DNA of 64,000 nt from Alphaproteobacteria bacterium (GCA_028284045.1 JANQSN010000049.1:1-64000); one strand, 5' to 3'. Positions 24,516 through 36,774 are shown, numbered from the stretch's first letter. Made by a program: numbers and translations. Notes: generated by a model not told the origin, from the sequence alone.

Positions 24516-26261
24516 CTAAAGTACCAGCCGATTTCGCGCCAAGGCGAAGGCGTTGCCGGGTTGGTCCTGCTCGCCGGCGATGGCGCGGCCGGCGATCAGC
24601 CGGCATCCGGCGTCGATCGCCGTGTTGACCCCGCCCAGCGTGCTGAGGCCGTGGACATAGGGCTGAAGGGCCAGGCTCCGCGTCTCCCGGGCGAAGGTCC
24701 GGATCTCGCGGTAGAGGCGGGCCGGCTCCTCGCCGTTCGCGGCGTCGGCGATGCTCAGCGACAGCGATCGGACGCCCTCGTGGATGAACTGGGTGATGCG
24801 CGGGTGGCGGGGCCCGCATCTGAGGACCAGGAAGCGGCAACGGTCCCTGAGGAACGCCAGAGCATCGAAGATCCTTGAGGCGTCGCCCGCCCCGGCGGGT
24901 GGGATCATCTCGATGATCAGAACTTCCTGAAGCACCCGGTCCGGCACCTTGGACAGGCGGTCGACGAACGCCGCGCGATCCGGGCCGGCAAGGACCGAGA
25001 AATGGATCGGCAGCGTGATCATCACGTTGCGGCCGCTTTGCAGGACGGCGCGGAGGTCGGCGGTGACTTTGGCGGCGGTCAACAGGTCCATGCCGGAGAT
25101 CAGCGGATGCACCGGCCCTTCGCCATCGTCCTCCTGGGGCAGCGGGAGAGGGGCCGCGCTCGGCAACCGGCAGGCCGCATGATAGCCGATGACCCGCTCC
25201 GACTCCGGGGTCCAGAGCGGCTGATAGGCGACGACGGCTTGATCGAGCAGCCGGGTCGCGAGGTTGCCGGCGCGCCCGTCCTGGCGGGGGGCGCGGGTGT
25301 TGAAGGCGTGCTCCAGCGCCGTGACCGTCGGCCGACGCCCCTCGCTGGCAAGCGCTTGCATCGCCAGGGTCGCCGAGGTCAGCGAGAGTTCGCGATACCG
25401 ATGCTCCTTCTCGCCCAGCAGCTTGATGGAGATCTCGTTGGCGATTTTCTCCGTCTCGATCGCTGCCTCTTCCTCGTTCAGCGTCGGGAAGAACAGGAAA
25501 AACACCTCGTTGTCATAGCATCTGTACTCGGCCTGTTTGGGCAGCTGTGCTTCGATGATGTGTTTGGCGGTATCGATGATTTTTCCTGAGAACCTCGACC
25601 ACTTGTCGCCGAGTTTTTCCTTGATCTCCGAGAGGTTGATGAACTGCAGCTTGCCGGCGGAGCCGCGCAGACCCTGGGCGTCGAGCGCCTCTTGCAGGCG
25701 CGCTCTGCCGTCACCGGCCGGTGGCGGGGTGGCGGGCGCGCCGCCCGACGGCGCCGGGGCCGGCGCCGGGGCCAGCGCCGGGGCCGGGGCGGGGGCCGGG
25801 GTTGGGGTCGGGGTCGGGGTCGGACTGCCGTCTCGCGTCAGCGCCTTGTACAGCTTGACCTGCTCCTCCTGGCGCATGCGGTCGATCCGCGAGACCTGGC
25901 GGAGGGTCGCCTCGACCTTCGCCAGCAGCACGTCATGGTCGATGGGCTTGGCCAGGTAGTCGTCGGCGCCCAGGCGCAGGCCGTCCACGACGTCTCCCCG
26001 TCCAGCGAGCGCCGACAGGAAGATGAAGGGCAGATCGGAGAGCTGGGGGTGATCCTGCCGGAGTTCCCGCAGGACGTCGTGCCCGGACATTCTCGGCATG
26101 GTGATGTCGCAGAGCACCAGATCCGGCCGCCGCTCGCACAGCGCCGTCAGGGCTTGCTCGCCGTCGGTCGCCTCTCGGACATCGTGCCCGCCGAATTCGA
26201 GGATGCTGCGGATCGTCGACCGCACCGGCTCCTCGTCGTCAACGATCAGTATGGCGGCCAT
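24516..26261 (-). CDS. Response regulator with Pro/Thr/Ala linker and degenerate EAL-like domain
   Basis: A 581-residue protein. Residues 1-125 are a receiver domain with the acidic pair in ILIVDDEEP, phospho-Asp in LVLCDITMPRMSG and Lys in DDYLAKPIDH. A low-complexity linker follows at about 147-187 (PTPTPTPTPAPAPAP and onward). The middle region (220-320) is unassigned. The C-terminal half resembles an EAL domain in outline, with VVAYQPLWTPESERVIGY near 349 and GVNTAIDAGCRLIAGRAIAG near 544, but the EAL catalytic motif is lacking, so c-di-GMP hydrolysis is unlikely. It lies 81 bases downstream of the hybrid kinase on the same strand, so the kinase is its probable phosphodonor. Confidence 0.78.
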   Translation of the reverse strand: MAAILIVDDEEPVRSTIRSILEFGGHDVREATDGEQALTALCERRPDLVLCDITMPRMSGHDVLRELRQDHPQLSDLPFIFLSALAGRGDVVDGLRLGADDYLAKPIDHDVLLAKVEATLRQVSRIDRMRQEEQVKLYKALTRDGSPTPTPTPTPAPAPAPALAPAPAPAPSGGAPATPPPAGDGRARLQEALDAQGLRGSAGKLQFINLSEIKEKLGDKWSRFSGKIIDTAKHIIEAQLPKQAEYRCYDNEVFFLFFPTLNEEEAAIETEKIANEISIKLLGEKEHRYRELSLTSATLAMQALASEGRRPTVTALEHAFNTRAPRQDGRAGNLATRLLDQAVVAYQPLWTPESERVIGYHAACRLPSAAPLPLPQEDDGEGPVHPLISGMDLLTAAKVTADLRAVLQSGRNVMITLPIHFSVLAGPDRAAFVDRLSKVPDRVLQEVLIIEMIPPAGAGDASRIFDALAFLRDRCRFLVLRCGPRHPRITQFIHEGVRSLSLSIADAANGEEPARLYREIRTFARETRSLALQPYVHGLSTLGGVNTAIDAGCRLIAGRAIAGEQDQPGNAFALARNRLVL

Positions 26262-26342
26262 AGGTCAGTCCCCAATGCCCTAGTGGTGCGGCCGAAACGG
26301 ATGGTTCCCATCCGCGGGGCGGCCGCGTCGCGAGACACGGCC

Positions 26343-29300
26343 CTACCGACCGGGTGCCGGCGGCACCGCCGCCAGGGCGTCCGGCTGTGCCGCCGCCCGC
26401 GGGTCGACGGATCCTGCCAGGCCCAAGACCGCCTTGCCGCGCGCGGCGGGGCGGTCCGGCCCCAACCGCCGCAGCGCCTCCGACAGCTCCACGCAGTCGT
26501 AGGGCTTGGGCAGCAGCTCGATGCCGTCATCGAAGTCGGTGTTCTGCGGAATGGCGTTCCGCGCGTAGCCGGATGTCAGCAGGATCTTCAGATCGGGCCA
26601 TCGCGCGCGCGCCTGCCGGGCAAGCTGCGGTCCCGTCATGCCGCCCGGCATGATGACGTCGGAGAACAGCAATGTGATCTCGGGCCGCTGCTCCAGGACC
26701 CGCAGCGCCGAATGGCCGTCCTCGGCTTCCAGGCAGTCGTAGCCCAGGGCTTCCAAGACGGCGACGGACGTGTCGCGAACATGGGGGTCGTCCTCCACCA
26801 CCAGAACGGTCCCGCTGTCCACCGTGTCGACGGCCCGCTCCAGCAACGGCAGCTCGTCATCGATATCTGCGGTCAGGGCGCGCGGCAGGTACAACCGCAC
26901 GCTGGTGCCGATCCCTTCCTCGCTGTCGATCTCGACATGGCCGCCGGACTGCTTGACGAACCCATAGACCATGCTGAGCCCCAGCCCGCTGCCCTTGCCG
27001 ACCTCCTTCGTGGTGAAGAAGGGGTCGAAGACACGCGACAGGATGTCGGGCGACATGCCGGTTCCGGTATCCGTCACCGACAGCCGGACATAGTCTCCCG
27101 GTGGCAGTTCCGACCGCGGATCGAGGTCGCCCGGGTCGACCTGGGAATTGCAGGTGGCGATCGTCAGCGTGCCGCCGTCCGGCATGGCGTCGCGGGCATT
27201 GATGGACAGGTTGACCAGCGCGTTCCTGAGCTGCACCGGGTCGCAGAAGACGAACCACAGCGGCCGGGCCGCCTCGATCTGGATGTCGACGGTCTCGCCC
27301 AAGGTGCGGCCGAGCAGCTTCGTCGTTTCGCCGATCACCTGATTGAGGTCCAGGTCTTCCGGCCGCAACGCCTGGGTTCGGGAGAAGGCCAGGAGCTGGC
27401 TGATCAGGTCGGCGCCGTGCTTGCCGGCGGTATGGGCCCGCTCGACCAGCTTGCGGACGCGGTCGTCGCCGATATGCTCGCGGGCCAGGCCGAGATTGCC
27501 GACGATCACCGTCAGCAGATTGTTGAAGTCATGCGCGACGCCGCCGGTGAGCTGGCCGACCGCCTCCATCTTCTGCGCCTGTGCCAGCCGCGCTTCGAGA
27601 TTGCGGCGATCGGAGATGTCTCGGACGATCATGGTGAACTCGCGCCGGCCGCTCGCCATCCACGAGGACAGCGAGATCTCGATCGGGAATTCGGAGCCGT
27701 CCTTCCGGGTCCCGTTGTGTTCGAAGGTTGCGCCCGCCGGCTCCCGATCGGTCGGCAGTCCAAGCGTCTGCCACTTCTCCGACCGCATGATGTCTTGAAG
27801 GTCCGGCCATATCATCTTGACATTGCTGCCGATTGCTTCATCCGCCGTGTAACCGAACATGCGCTCGGCTGCTTCGTTCCAAGACCTTATGGCTAAACTA
27901 TTGTCGAACGATAATATTCCATCATTTGCTGCTTCCGTAATACTGCGAAAGCGTGTTTCACTTCCTCGGAGCGCTTTTTCTGATTTTCGTTGGCTAATGA
28001 TGGTCGTCAGTGTTTCGGCGGCTGTGGACAGGAAATTGATCTCTGAGGGGCTGAGTACATGATCTCCTGATATCTGCAATGTTAGGGCGCCCAGGACTTC
28101 CCCGCCGTTTGCCAGCAAAGAACAGAATCCGGAGTTCTCCGTAGGGTTGTATCCGTGATGTTCTAGAGAGAATAGTTTGCAGGATTTTTCCGTATTGCCA
28201 CACAGGCATGTATCAATCGGAATTCTTGTTGAAACATCGTAAGAGTCAATGCCATTCGAGCTTTCCGCAATTATCGAGAAGTGGCGAGATTTACTGTCGA
28301 ATTTGAACAATCTGGCGGCATAATTTATTGTTTTTGCAGATTTGCACACAATCGTTTCGAGTGCGAGATTCAATATGTCGGTCAAGCTTGCGCCACCAAC
28401 GTCGTTCGAACTCATCGCAGCGCTCAAGATACCGCCAATGATCTGAAGTTCTCTGCATCTGTATTGCAGTTGTTCGTCAATGATCTTTCGTTCCGAGATA
28501 TCTTCCTTGATGGCGACATAATGCGTTGCCGTGCCATCGTCATCTGTTATGACGCCGACGGTGGCGTATTCCCAGAATTCTTCTCCGCTCTTTTTTTTGT
28601 TCAGAATCTCGCCGCGCCAAACGCGGCCAGCCCTGATGGTATTCCACAGCGATTTGTAGGTTTGCGGAGAAGTCTTTCCGGATTGCAGAATTCTCGGATT
28701 CTTCCCGACGGCTTCTTCGCTTGTATAGCCTGTCAGCTTCTCGAAGGCCGGGTTCGCATACTCGATAGTTCCGTTCAAATCCGTTATGAAAACACCGGCC
28801 GGATTTTGCTCAACCGCCATGGACAGTTTTCTAAGCTCTTCTTCGTAGCGTTTTTGCGCAGTGATATCCGCTCTAATCAGCACATGCCCGCCATCGTGTG
28901 TTTCGTAACGTCGAACTTCGAACCACTGGCCGTCGTTTTTCCTTTGAATACTGATGTCGTGTTTATTGAATTTTCTCGTGGTTTGTTCGAGCAGCCATTC
29001 GGCCGCGTCCTGGCCATCGGGGATGATCACCTGCCGGCGCTCGACAAGGGCCTTCAACAGAGTCCCCCGTGTGACGCCGGGCTTCAACAGGTCGGCGATG
29101 GCCGACAGCGAAGAACGATAGCTGGAATTGCAGAGCACCAGCCGATCATCGGCGTCGTACAAGGCGAAGCCGTCGGTGATCGCATCGACGGCATCCTTGA
29201 GCAGCCCGCGATGCTTCGCGTCGGACCGCTCCGCTTCGATCTGGGCCGTGATGTCGCTGCCGGTGCCCCGATAGCCCAGGAAGGTGCCGTCTTCATCGTA

Positions 29301-30008
29301 GTAGGGCAGGCCGTCGATCCTGACCCAGATCGTTCGGGTCTCATCGATCTTCGCCTGGTAGCGAAAGTCCCTGAACGGACGGTGCGCCTCCAGGTCGGCA
29401 AGGTGATCGCACCACGCCTTATCGTTCTCGTCGGGCTGGCGGAGGTCTTCTCGGGATTTCCCGATCGCGGCCAGCGTCGGCTGGTTGAAAACCGATTGCC
29501 ACCCCTCGGAGAACCAAGTGAAGCGCAGGTCGGGTCCCATTTCCCAGAACCACCCGGACGATGCGCTGGCGCAGTCGAGAAAGCGCTTCTTCAGCGCCTG
29601 GGCTTCTCTCTCCTGAGATCGGGACTGGTCGCGCAGGGCTCGGCGCTCGATGGCGTGGCGCAGGCTTTGCTCGACCAGCGGGCCGCTCAGGTCCTCCTTC
29701 GACAGGCAGTCTTCGGCGCCGGCCGTGAGGGCCTGGGCGGTGAACCCGTCGTCGGTTCGTGCGCTGATGGCGATGATCGGAAGCTGGGGCGCATGACGTC
29801 GAAGTGTCCGCAGCGCCTCCAGGCCGGCGCCATCGGGGCGATCGAGATCGAACAGGATCGCGCCGTCCGGCATCGCCGCCGCCGCCGCGAGCGCCTCCGC
29901 GACAGTCGTAACCGGCTCGACGGAGAGGGTTCCGCCCCCTCGGTCTCTCAGATTGCCCTCGATAATGGGGGCGAGAGCCGCGTTAAATTCAACTGAAAGT
30001 ACATTCAT
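26343..30008 (-). CDS. Hybrid sensor histidine kinase, multi-PAS with GAF
   Basis: A 1221-residue soluble kinase. In order: an N-terminal receiver-like domain (1-125, AILFDLDRPDG), a PAS domain near 150-260, a second near 275-380, a third near 395-510 (NPAGVFITDLNGTIEYANPA), a GAF-like domain near 525-680, a fourth PAS near 690-810, then HisKA with VAHDFNNLLTVIVGNLG near 820, an HATPase domain (INARDAMPDGGTL, GTGMSPD, GKGSGLGLSM) and a C-terminal receiver (LLFSDVIMPGGMTG). No membrane segment is seen, so the signal is cytoplasmic. DNA for the central part, about 27850-29050, is distinctly AT-rich compared with both ends, suggesting domain acquisition. It is encoded just before the response regulator. 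Confidence 0.9.
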   Translation of the reverse strand: MNVLSVEFNAALAPIIEGNLRDRGGGTLSVEPVTTVAEALAAAAAMPDGAILFDLDRPDGAGLEALRTLRRHAPQLPIIAISARTDDGFTAQALTAGAEDCLSKEDLSGPLVEQSLRHAIERRALRDQSRSQEREAQALKKRFLDCASASSGWFWEMGPDLRFTWFSEGWQSVFNQPTLAAIGKSREDLRQPDENDKAWCDHLADLEAHRPFRDFRYQAKIDETRTIWVRIDGLPYYDEDGTFLGYRGTGSDITAQIEAERSDAKHRGLLKDAVDAITDGFALYDADDRLVLCNSSYRSSLSAIADLLKPGVTRGTLLKALVERRQVIIPDGQDAAEWLLEQTTRKFNKHDISIQRKNDGQWFEVRRYETHDGGHVLIRADITAQKRYEEELRKLSMAVEQNPAGVFITDLNGTIEYANPAFEKLTGYTSEEAVGKNPRILQSGKTSPQTYKSLWNTIRAGRVWRGEILNKKKSGEEFWEYATVGVITDDDGTATHYVAIKEDISERKIIDEQLQYRCRELQIIGGILSAAMSSNDVGGASLTDILNLALETIVCKSAKTINYAARLFKFDSKSRHFSIIAESSNGIDSYDVSTRIPIDTCLCGNTEKSCKLFSLEHHGYNPTENSGFCSLLANGGEVLGALTLQISGDHVLSPSEINFLSTAAETLTTIISQRKSEKALRGSETRFRSITEAANDGILSFDNSLAIRSWNEAAERMFGYTADEAIGSNVKMIWPDLQDIMRSEKWQTLGLPTDREPAGATFEHNGTRKDGSEFPIEISLSSWMASGRREFTMIVRDISDRRNLEARLAQAQKMEAVGQLTGGVAHDFNNLLTVIVGNLGLAREHIGDDRVRKLVERAHTAGKHGADLISQLLAFSRTQALRPEDLDLNQVIGETTKLLGRTLGETVDIQIEAARPLWFVFCDPVQLRNALVNLSINARDAMPDGGTLTIATCNSQVDPGDLDPRSELPPGDYVRLSVTDTGTGMSPDILSRVFDPFFTTKEVGKGSGLGLSMVYGFVKQSGGHVEIDSEEGIGTSVRLYLPRALTADIDDELPLLERAVDTVDSGTVLVVEDDPHVRDTSVAVLEALGYDCLEAEDGHSALRVLEQRPEITLLFSDVIMPGGMTGPQLARQARARWPDLKILLTSGYARNAIPQNTDFDDGIELLPKPYDCVELSEALRRLGPDRPAARGKAVLGLAGSVDPRAAAQPDALAAVPPAPGR

Positions 30009-30211
30009 GGTGGGGCTTCACAATTCATGAATACACTTCACCATAGACTAGTGCCTGCCTCGCCTGCTGAATCGGATCGTGCGAGCGTTAGCAGAATAGA
30101 AATTGTCTTACACGGGGATCAGAAAATTTCTGTTAATTTTAGGAAGATACCTACACATACGCCGATCGCGACCCGTGCGCTGTGCCGGAGGGATGGCCGC
30201 GCCGCCGATGC

Positions 30212-30837
<626 letters not shown>

Positions 30838-30841
<4 letters not shown>

Positions 30842-31527
30842 GACCGGAACAGCCTCGTGTATTGGGTTTCGTGGCGCATGGCGGCGAGATCGACGGCGAT
30901 GGCCGCCGCGCCGGGGCGATCCGCGCGGTGCGGCAGGGCCGCCGCCGCCAGTTCCATCACCGTGGGTTCCAACGCGGCGACCGCCCGCTGGCCGTCTGTC
31001 TGGCCCAAGGGGATCAGCCGGACCCCGGCGGAGATCAGGTTGGCGACCAGGGCGTTGAGGTAGAGCGGCAGCATCTGCGCTACCGGCACGGCGAAGGCCG
31101 CGGCGGCCAGGCCCGCCGCCACCGGCAGCGTGGCCGGCACCGCCTGCGCGGCCAGCAGATGCGCGGCATCGTCCAGCCGCGGGTGCGGCCACGCCGCGCG
31201 CAGCGTCTTCAGGAACGCCGCGCCTTGAAGCTGGGTTTCCTGCGCCAGCTCCGAAGCACCGCTGAGGGCCGCGGCCAAGGCCGCCGCCTCGATCAGCCGC
31301 CGGTCATCCCGGTTGGCGGCGGCCGCGTGCGTCTCCAGCAGGAACCAGGCATCGCTGCGCCCGACGCCGAAGCGCAGCACGCCGTCGAGCCAGCGCACCA
31401 GGCCGTCGCGATCGGTGACGATCCCATCCGCCACCGCCGTTTCCAGGCCGTGGGAATAGCTGAACGCGCCCGTCGGGAAGGCCGGCGACAGCCAGCTTTG
31501 CAGGCGCAGCAGCGTTGTCGCCGTCAT
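30838..31527 (-). CDS. ureF: Urease accessory protein UreF
   Basis: A 229-residue helical scaffold protein that bridges UreD and UreG on apo-urease. [20 protein letters not shown] near residue 8 is the diagnostic UreF motif, followed by [19 protein letters not shown]; the C-terminal part ends with the [12 protein letters not shown] segment typical of the family. The ATG overlaps the ureE stop and its own stop overlaps the ureG start, so the three accessory genes are translationally coupled. Confidence 0.95.
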
Positions 31528-31994
31528 CCGTGATGATCCGGGCCGTGGCGATAGGCGCCGCCCTCTGGCTGGAAGGGGGCGGTCACGTCGCGAACCGCCG
31601 CGCCCAGGCCGCGCAGCATATCGGCGATCACCGGGTCGGGCCGGATCAGCAGCCGGCCGGCCGTGATCTGGCAGGGTACGTGCCGGTTGCCGACATGCCA
31701 GGCGAGCCGCGCCAGGTCGTCCGGGTCCTTGGCGGTCACCGCCAACAGCGGTTCGGGTGCGGCGTGGACGGCGATCCAGCCGCCGCCGGCCAGGCTGAGC
31801 CCGTCGCCGTCCGCCAGCGCCGTCGCCTGTTCCAGGTCCAACAGCACGGCCGTCCCATCGTCGGTGGTCAGGCGGATGCGCCGTCGGTGGCGCAGGTCGT
31901 AGGGCAGCGTGACCCGGCCCTGCGCCCGGTTCGCCGGCCAGGCCCCGGCGCGCACGGCTGCCACGGCACGGGTTGGCGGGACGTCGTCGGTCAT
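31524..31994 (-). CDS. ureE: Urease nickel metallochaperone UreE
   Basis: A 156-residue nickel carrier. The N-terminal peptide-binding domain includes VTLPYDLRHRRRIRLTTDDG near 31, and the metal domain has HVGNRHVPCQI with the conserved His near 108. The C-terminus is short but His-rich ([12 protein letters not shown]), giving extra nickel sites. The start at MTDDVPP is favoured over an ATG five codons upstream because AAGGA stands seven bases before it. It begins 26 bases after ureC and overlaps the ureF start. Confidence 0.94.
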   Translation of the reverse strand: MTDDVPPTRAVAAVRAGAWPANRAQGRVTLPYDLRHRRRIRLTTDDGTAVLLDLEQATALADGDGLSLAGGGWIAVHAAPEPLLAVTAKDPDDLARLAWHVGNRHVPCQITAGRLLIRPDPVIADMLRGLGAAVRDVTAPFQPEGGAYRHGPDHHG

Positions 31995-32020
31995 CCCAGC
32001 GTCCTTCATGCGCGGGGCCG

Positions 32021-33733
<1,713 letters not shown>

Positions 33734-33738
33734 CGGCG

Positions 33739-34062
33739 TCAGCCCTCCCGATCCGGGCCGAGGGCGCCCATGACGCGCCCCTGGAAACCGTAGACCCGCC
33801 GGGCGCCGGCGTAAGTGATCAGCGCGACGTCGCGGCTCTGCCCCGGCTCGAAGCGGATGGCGGTGCCGGCCGGGATGTCGAGCCGCCGGCCCCGCGCGCG
33901 GTCGCGGTCGAAGGACAGGCCGGCATTTGTCTCCGCGAAATGGTAGTGGGAGCCGACCTGCACCGGCCGGTCGCCGGTATTGGTGACGGTGACGACCACC
34001 GCGTCGCGATCGGCATTCAGCACGATCTCGCCGTCGGCCGGCAGGATCTCGCCCGGGATCAT
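33739..34062 (-). CDS. ureB: Urease beta subunit UreB
   Basis: A 107-residue structural subunit beginning [20 protein letters not shown] and carrying [20 protein letters not shown], the family signature, followed by [20 protein letters not shown]. It packs with UreA and UreC in the (ABC)3 enzyme. Length is normal. It sits 14 bases after ureA and five bases before ureC in the standard order ureA-ureB-ureC. Confidence 0.97.
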   Translation of the reverse strand: MIPGEILPADGEIVLNADRDAVVVTVTNTGDRPVQVGSHYHFAETNAGLSFDRDRARGRRLDIPAGTAIRFEPGQSRDVALITYAGARRVYGFQGRVMGALGPDREG

Positions 34063-34076
34063 CTGCGTCCTCTCCT

Positions 34077-34379
34077 TCAGCGGATCGGGTCGTGGACGGT
34101 CACCAGTTTGGTGCCGTCGGGGAAGGTCGCTTCGACCTGCACCTCGGGGATCATCTCCGCGATGCCGGCCATCACCTGGTCGCGGGTCAGCACCGTGGCG
34201 CCCGCCGCCATCAGGTCGGCGACGCTGCGGCCGTCGCGGGCACCCTCCAGCACGGAATCGGTGATCAGGGCGACGGCCTCGGGGTGGTTCAGCTTCACCC
34301 CGCGCTCCAGCCGCCGGCGCGCCACCATGGCGGCGACGGCAATCAGCAGCTTGTCCTTTTCCCGCGGCGTCAGGTTCAC
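34077..34379 (-). CDS. ureA: Urease gamma subunit UreA, GTG start
   Basis: A 100-residue gamma subunit, the exact family length when translation starts at the GTG that gives (M)[19 protein letters not shown]. An AG-rich ribosome site lies just upstream. Further signatures are [20 protein letters not shown] and [20 protein letters not shown], ending HDPIR. It begins 16 bases after ureD and is followed by ureB. An upstream in-frame ATG would add about 100 residues overlapping ureD and is rejected. Confidence 0.96.
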   Translation of the reverse strand: MNLTPREKDKLLIAVAAMVARRRLERGVKLNHPEAVALITDSVLEGARDGRSVADLMAAGATVLTRDQVMAGIAEMIPEVQVEATFPDGTKLVTVHDPIR

Positions 34380-34395
34380 GGTCTTCCCCCCACCT

Positions 34396-35271
34396 TCAGA
34401 TGTGCCACAGCACCGGCAGCCGTGCCGGCCGACCCAAGGTCGCCGCCCGCAGCCAGGCCCAGAACCGCCCGAACAGGCGCCGGACGGCCGCCGGATCGGC
34501 GCCGAGCACGCGCACCAGCAACACCCCCGGCAGCGCCGTCGCCGCCGCCTGCACGGCACCGTCGCCGATATCGGCCAGGCGCCAGCGGGCCGCGTCCAGA
34601 AGATCGGCGGCGCCGGGCGCGGCGTAGAGCGCCGTCGCCAGGCTGCGCGCCCCGGCGAGCGCCGCCGGGTGGTCGAGGGTCGCCCCGACATTGCCGTCCA
34701 GGCGCAGCGCGTCGGCCCAGACCAGCCTACCGTCCACCCGCACGCGCCAGTGCTCGTCCAGCCGTCCGCGGCGCATCACCTCGCCGCGGCCGATCCGGCC
34801 GAACACCAGGATCTCGCCGGCCAGCAGCCGCCCGCCCGCCGCCAGGTCCGCCGTCGTCAGGCGGTCGAGCCGGGCGCCGTCGAACAGGATGGTGCCCTGG
34901 GGCAGCCATTCCAAAGCGGCGTCCTCCGCCACCGACAGGGCGACCTCTGCGACCGTGTCGGCGCCGGCCGCGCGGTAGACCTTCTCCGCCGCCTGGCCGC
35001 AGACCAGCAGATCGGCGCCGGGAGCAACGGTGACGGCCGTCCGGTAGCGGTCGCCGGACACCATGCCGCCGGACAGGTTGGCCAGGACCAGGGTCAGCGG
35101 CTCGCCCGCCGCGGGCCTGGGCGTGAAACCGCGCAACGGCTGGTGCTGATAGAGATGGGCGAGACGGGTGGCGCGCCCGCGCCGGTCGGCGACGGCTGCC
35201 AGCGCGCCATCGGCCCGGCCGACCGGCGGGGCCTCCGGCACGCCGGCGGGCATCACGCTGCCGTCCATCAT
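34396..35271 (-). CDS. ureD: Urease accessory protein UreD
   Basis: A 291-residue urease activation protein (UreH in some systems) that binds apo-urease with UreF and UreG. Typical motifs are [20 protein letters not shown] near residue 66, [12 protein letters not shown] near 95, [18 protein letters not shown] near 120 and [20 protein letters not shown] near 157. It starts two bases after the urtE stop, linking the urea importer and urease genes in one transcript, and precedes ureA by 16 bases. Confidence 0.94.
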   Translation of the reverse strand: MMDGSVMPAGVPEAPPVGRADGALAAVADRRGRATRLAHLYQHQPLRGFTPRPAAGEPLTLVLANLSGGMVSGDRYRTAVTVAPGADLLVCGQAAEKVYRAAGADTVAEVALSVAEDAALEWLPQGTILFDGARLDRLTTADLAAGGRLLAGEILVFGRIGRGEVMRRGRLDEHWRVRVDGRLVWADALRLDGNVGATLDHPAALAGARSLATALYAAPGAADLLDAARWRLADIGDGAVQAAATALPGVLLVRVLGADPAAVRRLFGRFWAWLRAATLGRPARLPVLWHI

Positions 35272-35273
35272 GA

Positions 35274-35969
35274 TCAGACCGTCAGGTGCCGGCGCATCTC
35301 GGCCTCCTGCATGGTGTCGCGGGTGCCGGCCAGCACGACCTCCCCCCGATCCATCACCGCATAGCGGTCGGCCAAGTCGCGCGCGAACTCGAAATACTGC
35401 TCCACCAGCAGAATGCCCATGCCGGTGGCGGACACCAGGTGGCGCAGCACCTGCTCGATCTGCTTGATGATCGAGGGCTGTATACCCTCCGTCGGCTCGT
35501 CGAGGATCAGCAGGCGCGGCCGGGTGACCAGGGCGCGGGCGATGGCGAGCTGCTGCTGCTGGCCGCCCGACAGGTCGCCGCCGCGCCGCCGCAGCATCTG
35601 CTTCAGGACCGGGAACAATTCGTAGGTCTCCGGCGGGATGGCGCGCTCGGCGGGGGCAAGCGCGGCGAAGCCGGTCTTCAGGTTCTCTTCCACCGTCAGC
35701 AAGGGGAAGATCTCGCGGCCCTGGGGCACGAAGGCGATGCCGCGGCCGGCGCGGGCATGGGTCGGCAGGGCGGTGATGTCGGCGTCACCGAAGCGGACCC
35801 GGCCGGAGCGGATCGGCTGCAGCCCAAGGATGGCCTTCATCAGGCTGGTCTTGCCCACGCCGTTGCGCCCCAGCACGCAGGTGATCTGCCCGGGTGCGGC
35901 CTCAAGGTCGACGCCGCGCAGCGCATGGCTGGCGCCGTAGTAGAGATGGATATCCTCGACCCGCAGCAT
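35274..35969 (-). CDS. urtE: Urea ABC transporter ATPase UrtE
   Basis: A 231-residue ATPase of the branched-chain-type (LivF-like) family. It opens MLRVEDIHLYYGASHALRGV; Walker A is LGRNGVGKTSLMKAI near residue 33, signature DLSGGQQQQLAIARAL near 132, Walker B LLILDEPTEGIQPSIIKQIE, and the C-terminus GEVVLAGTRDTMQEAEMRRH is characteristic of UrtE. It works with UrtD below UrtB and UrtC. It follows urtD by 31 bases and precedes ureD by two. Confidence 0.95.
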   Translation of the reverse strand: MLRVEDIHLYYGASHALRGVDLEAAPGQITCVLGRNGVGKTSLMKAILGLQPIRSGRVRFGDADITALPTHARAGRGIAFVPQGREIFPLLTVEENLKTGFAALAPAERAIPPETYELFPVLKQMLRRRGGDLSGGQQQQLAIARALVTRPRLLILDEPTEGIQPSIIKQIEQVLRHLVSATGMGILLVEQYFEFARDLADRYAVMDRGEVVLAGTRDTMQEAEMRRHLTV

Positions 35970-36000
35970 CGTCTGGTCGCCTTCCTCCGCCCCCCAAGCC

Positions 36001-36774
36001 TCAGCGGCCGAGATAGACCTCGATCACCCGTTCGTTGGCCTGCACCTGGTCGAGCGGGCCTTCGGCCAGCACACCGCCTTCGTGCAGCACCGTGACCTTG
36101 ACGTCGAGCGCGCGCACGAACGCCATGTCGTGCTCGACCACCACGACGGAGTGCTGGCCGGCGATCTGGCGCAAGAGGGCGGCCGTCTGCTCGGTCTCCG
36201 CATCGGTCATGCCGGCGACCGGTTCGTCGAGGAACAGAAGCTCCGGGTCCTGGATCAGCAGCATGCCGATCTCCAGCCATTGCTTCTGGCCGTGCGACAG
36301 GGCGCCGGCGCGGTCGGCGCGCTGGTCGGCGAGGCCGATGGTCTCCAGAACCGCGTCGATGCGCGTCGCCTGCTCGCCCGTCAGCCGGAAGAACAGGCTG
36401 TGGAAGGGGCCGCGGGCCGATTTCGAGGCCAGCTCCAGGTTCTCGAAGACCGAATGGTTCTCGAACACCGTCGGCTTCTGGAACTTGCGGCCGATCCCGA
36501 GATTGGCAATCGCCGCCTCGTCGAGCCGGGTCAGGTCGTGCACCTGCTTGAAGTAGACCTCGCCGGCATCGGGCCGGGTCTTGCCGGTGACCACGTCCAT
36601 CATGGTCGTCTTGCCGGCGCCGTTGGGGCCGATGATCGCCCGCATCTCTCCGGTGCGCACGACGTAGCTGAGATTGTTCAGCGCCTTGAAGCCGTCGAAG
36701 CTGACGGTGACGCCGTTGACATAGAGCACGACATCTTGGTCCTGGGCGACCTTGGCGGGCGTCGGCACCCTCAT
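36001..36774 (-). CDS. urtD: Urea ABC transporter ATPase UrtD
   Basis: A 257-residue LivG-like ATPase. NGVTVSFDGFKALNNLSYVV near residue 19 leads to Walker A GPNGAGKTTMMDVVTGKTRP; signature-region ALSHGQKQWLEIGMLL near 158 has the SHGQ variant typical of UrtD, and Walker B is LLFLDEPVAGMTDAE. It ends with the family's EVYLGR. The start codon overlaps the urtC stop. Its partner ATPase UrtE follows. Confidence 0.95.
   Translation of the reverse strand: MRVPTPAKVAQDQDVVLYVNGVTVSFDGFKALNNLSYVVRTGEMRAIIGPNGAGKTTMMDVVTGKTRPDAGEVYFKQVHDLTRLDEAAIANLGIGRKFQKPTVFENHSVFENLELASKSARGPFHSLFFRLTGEQATRIDAVLETIGLADQRADRAGALSHGQKQWLEIGMLLIQDPELLFLDEPVAGMTDAETEQTAALLRQIAGQHSVVVVEHDMAFVRALDVKVTVLHEGGVLAEGPLDQVQANERVIEVYLGR

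Noticed and set aside
25735-25835. G-rich tract as a possible regulatory quadruplex.
   Set aside because: It is explained by the in-frame Pro-Ala/Pro-Thr codon repeat of the response regulator; a separate role cannot be supported.
28281-29996. A 571-codon plus-strand frame inside the hybrid kinase gene.
   Set aside because: It contains no recognisable domain, while the minus strand encodes PAS, GAF and receiver domains throughout.
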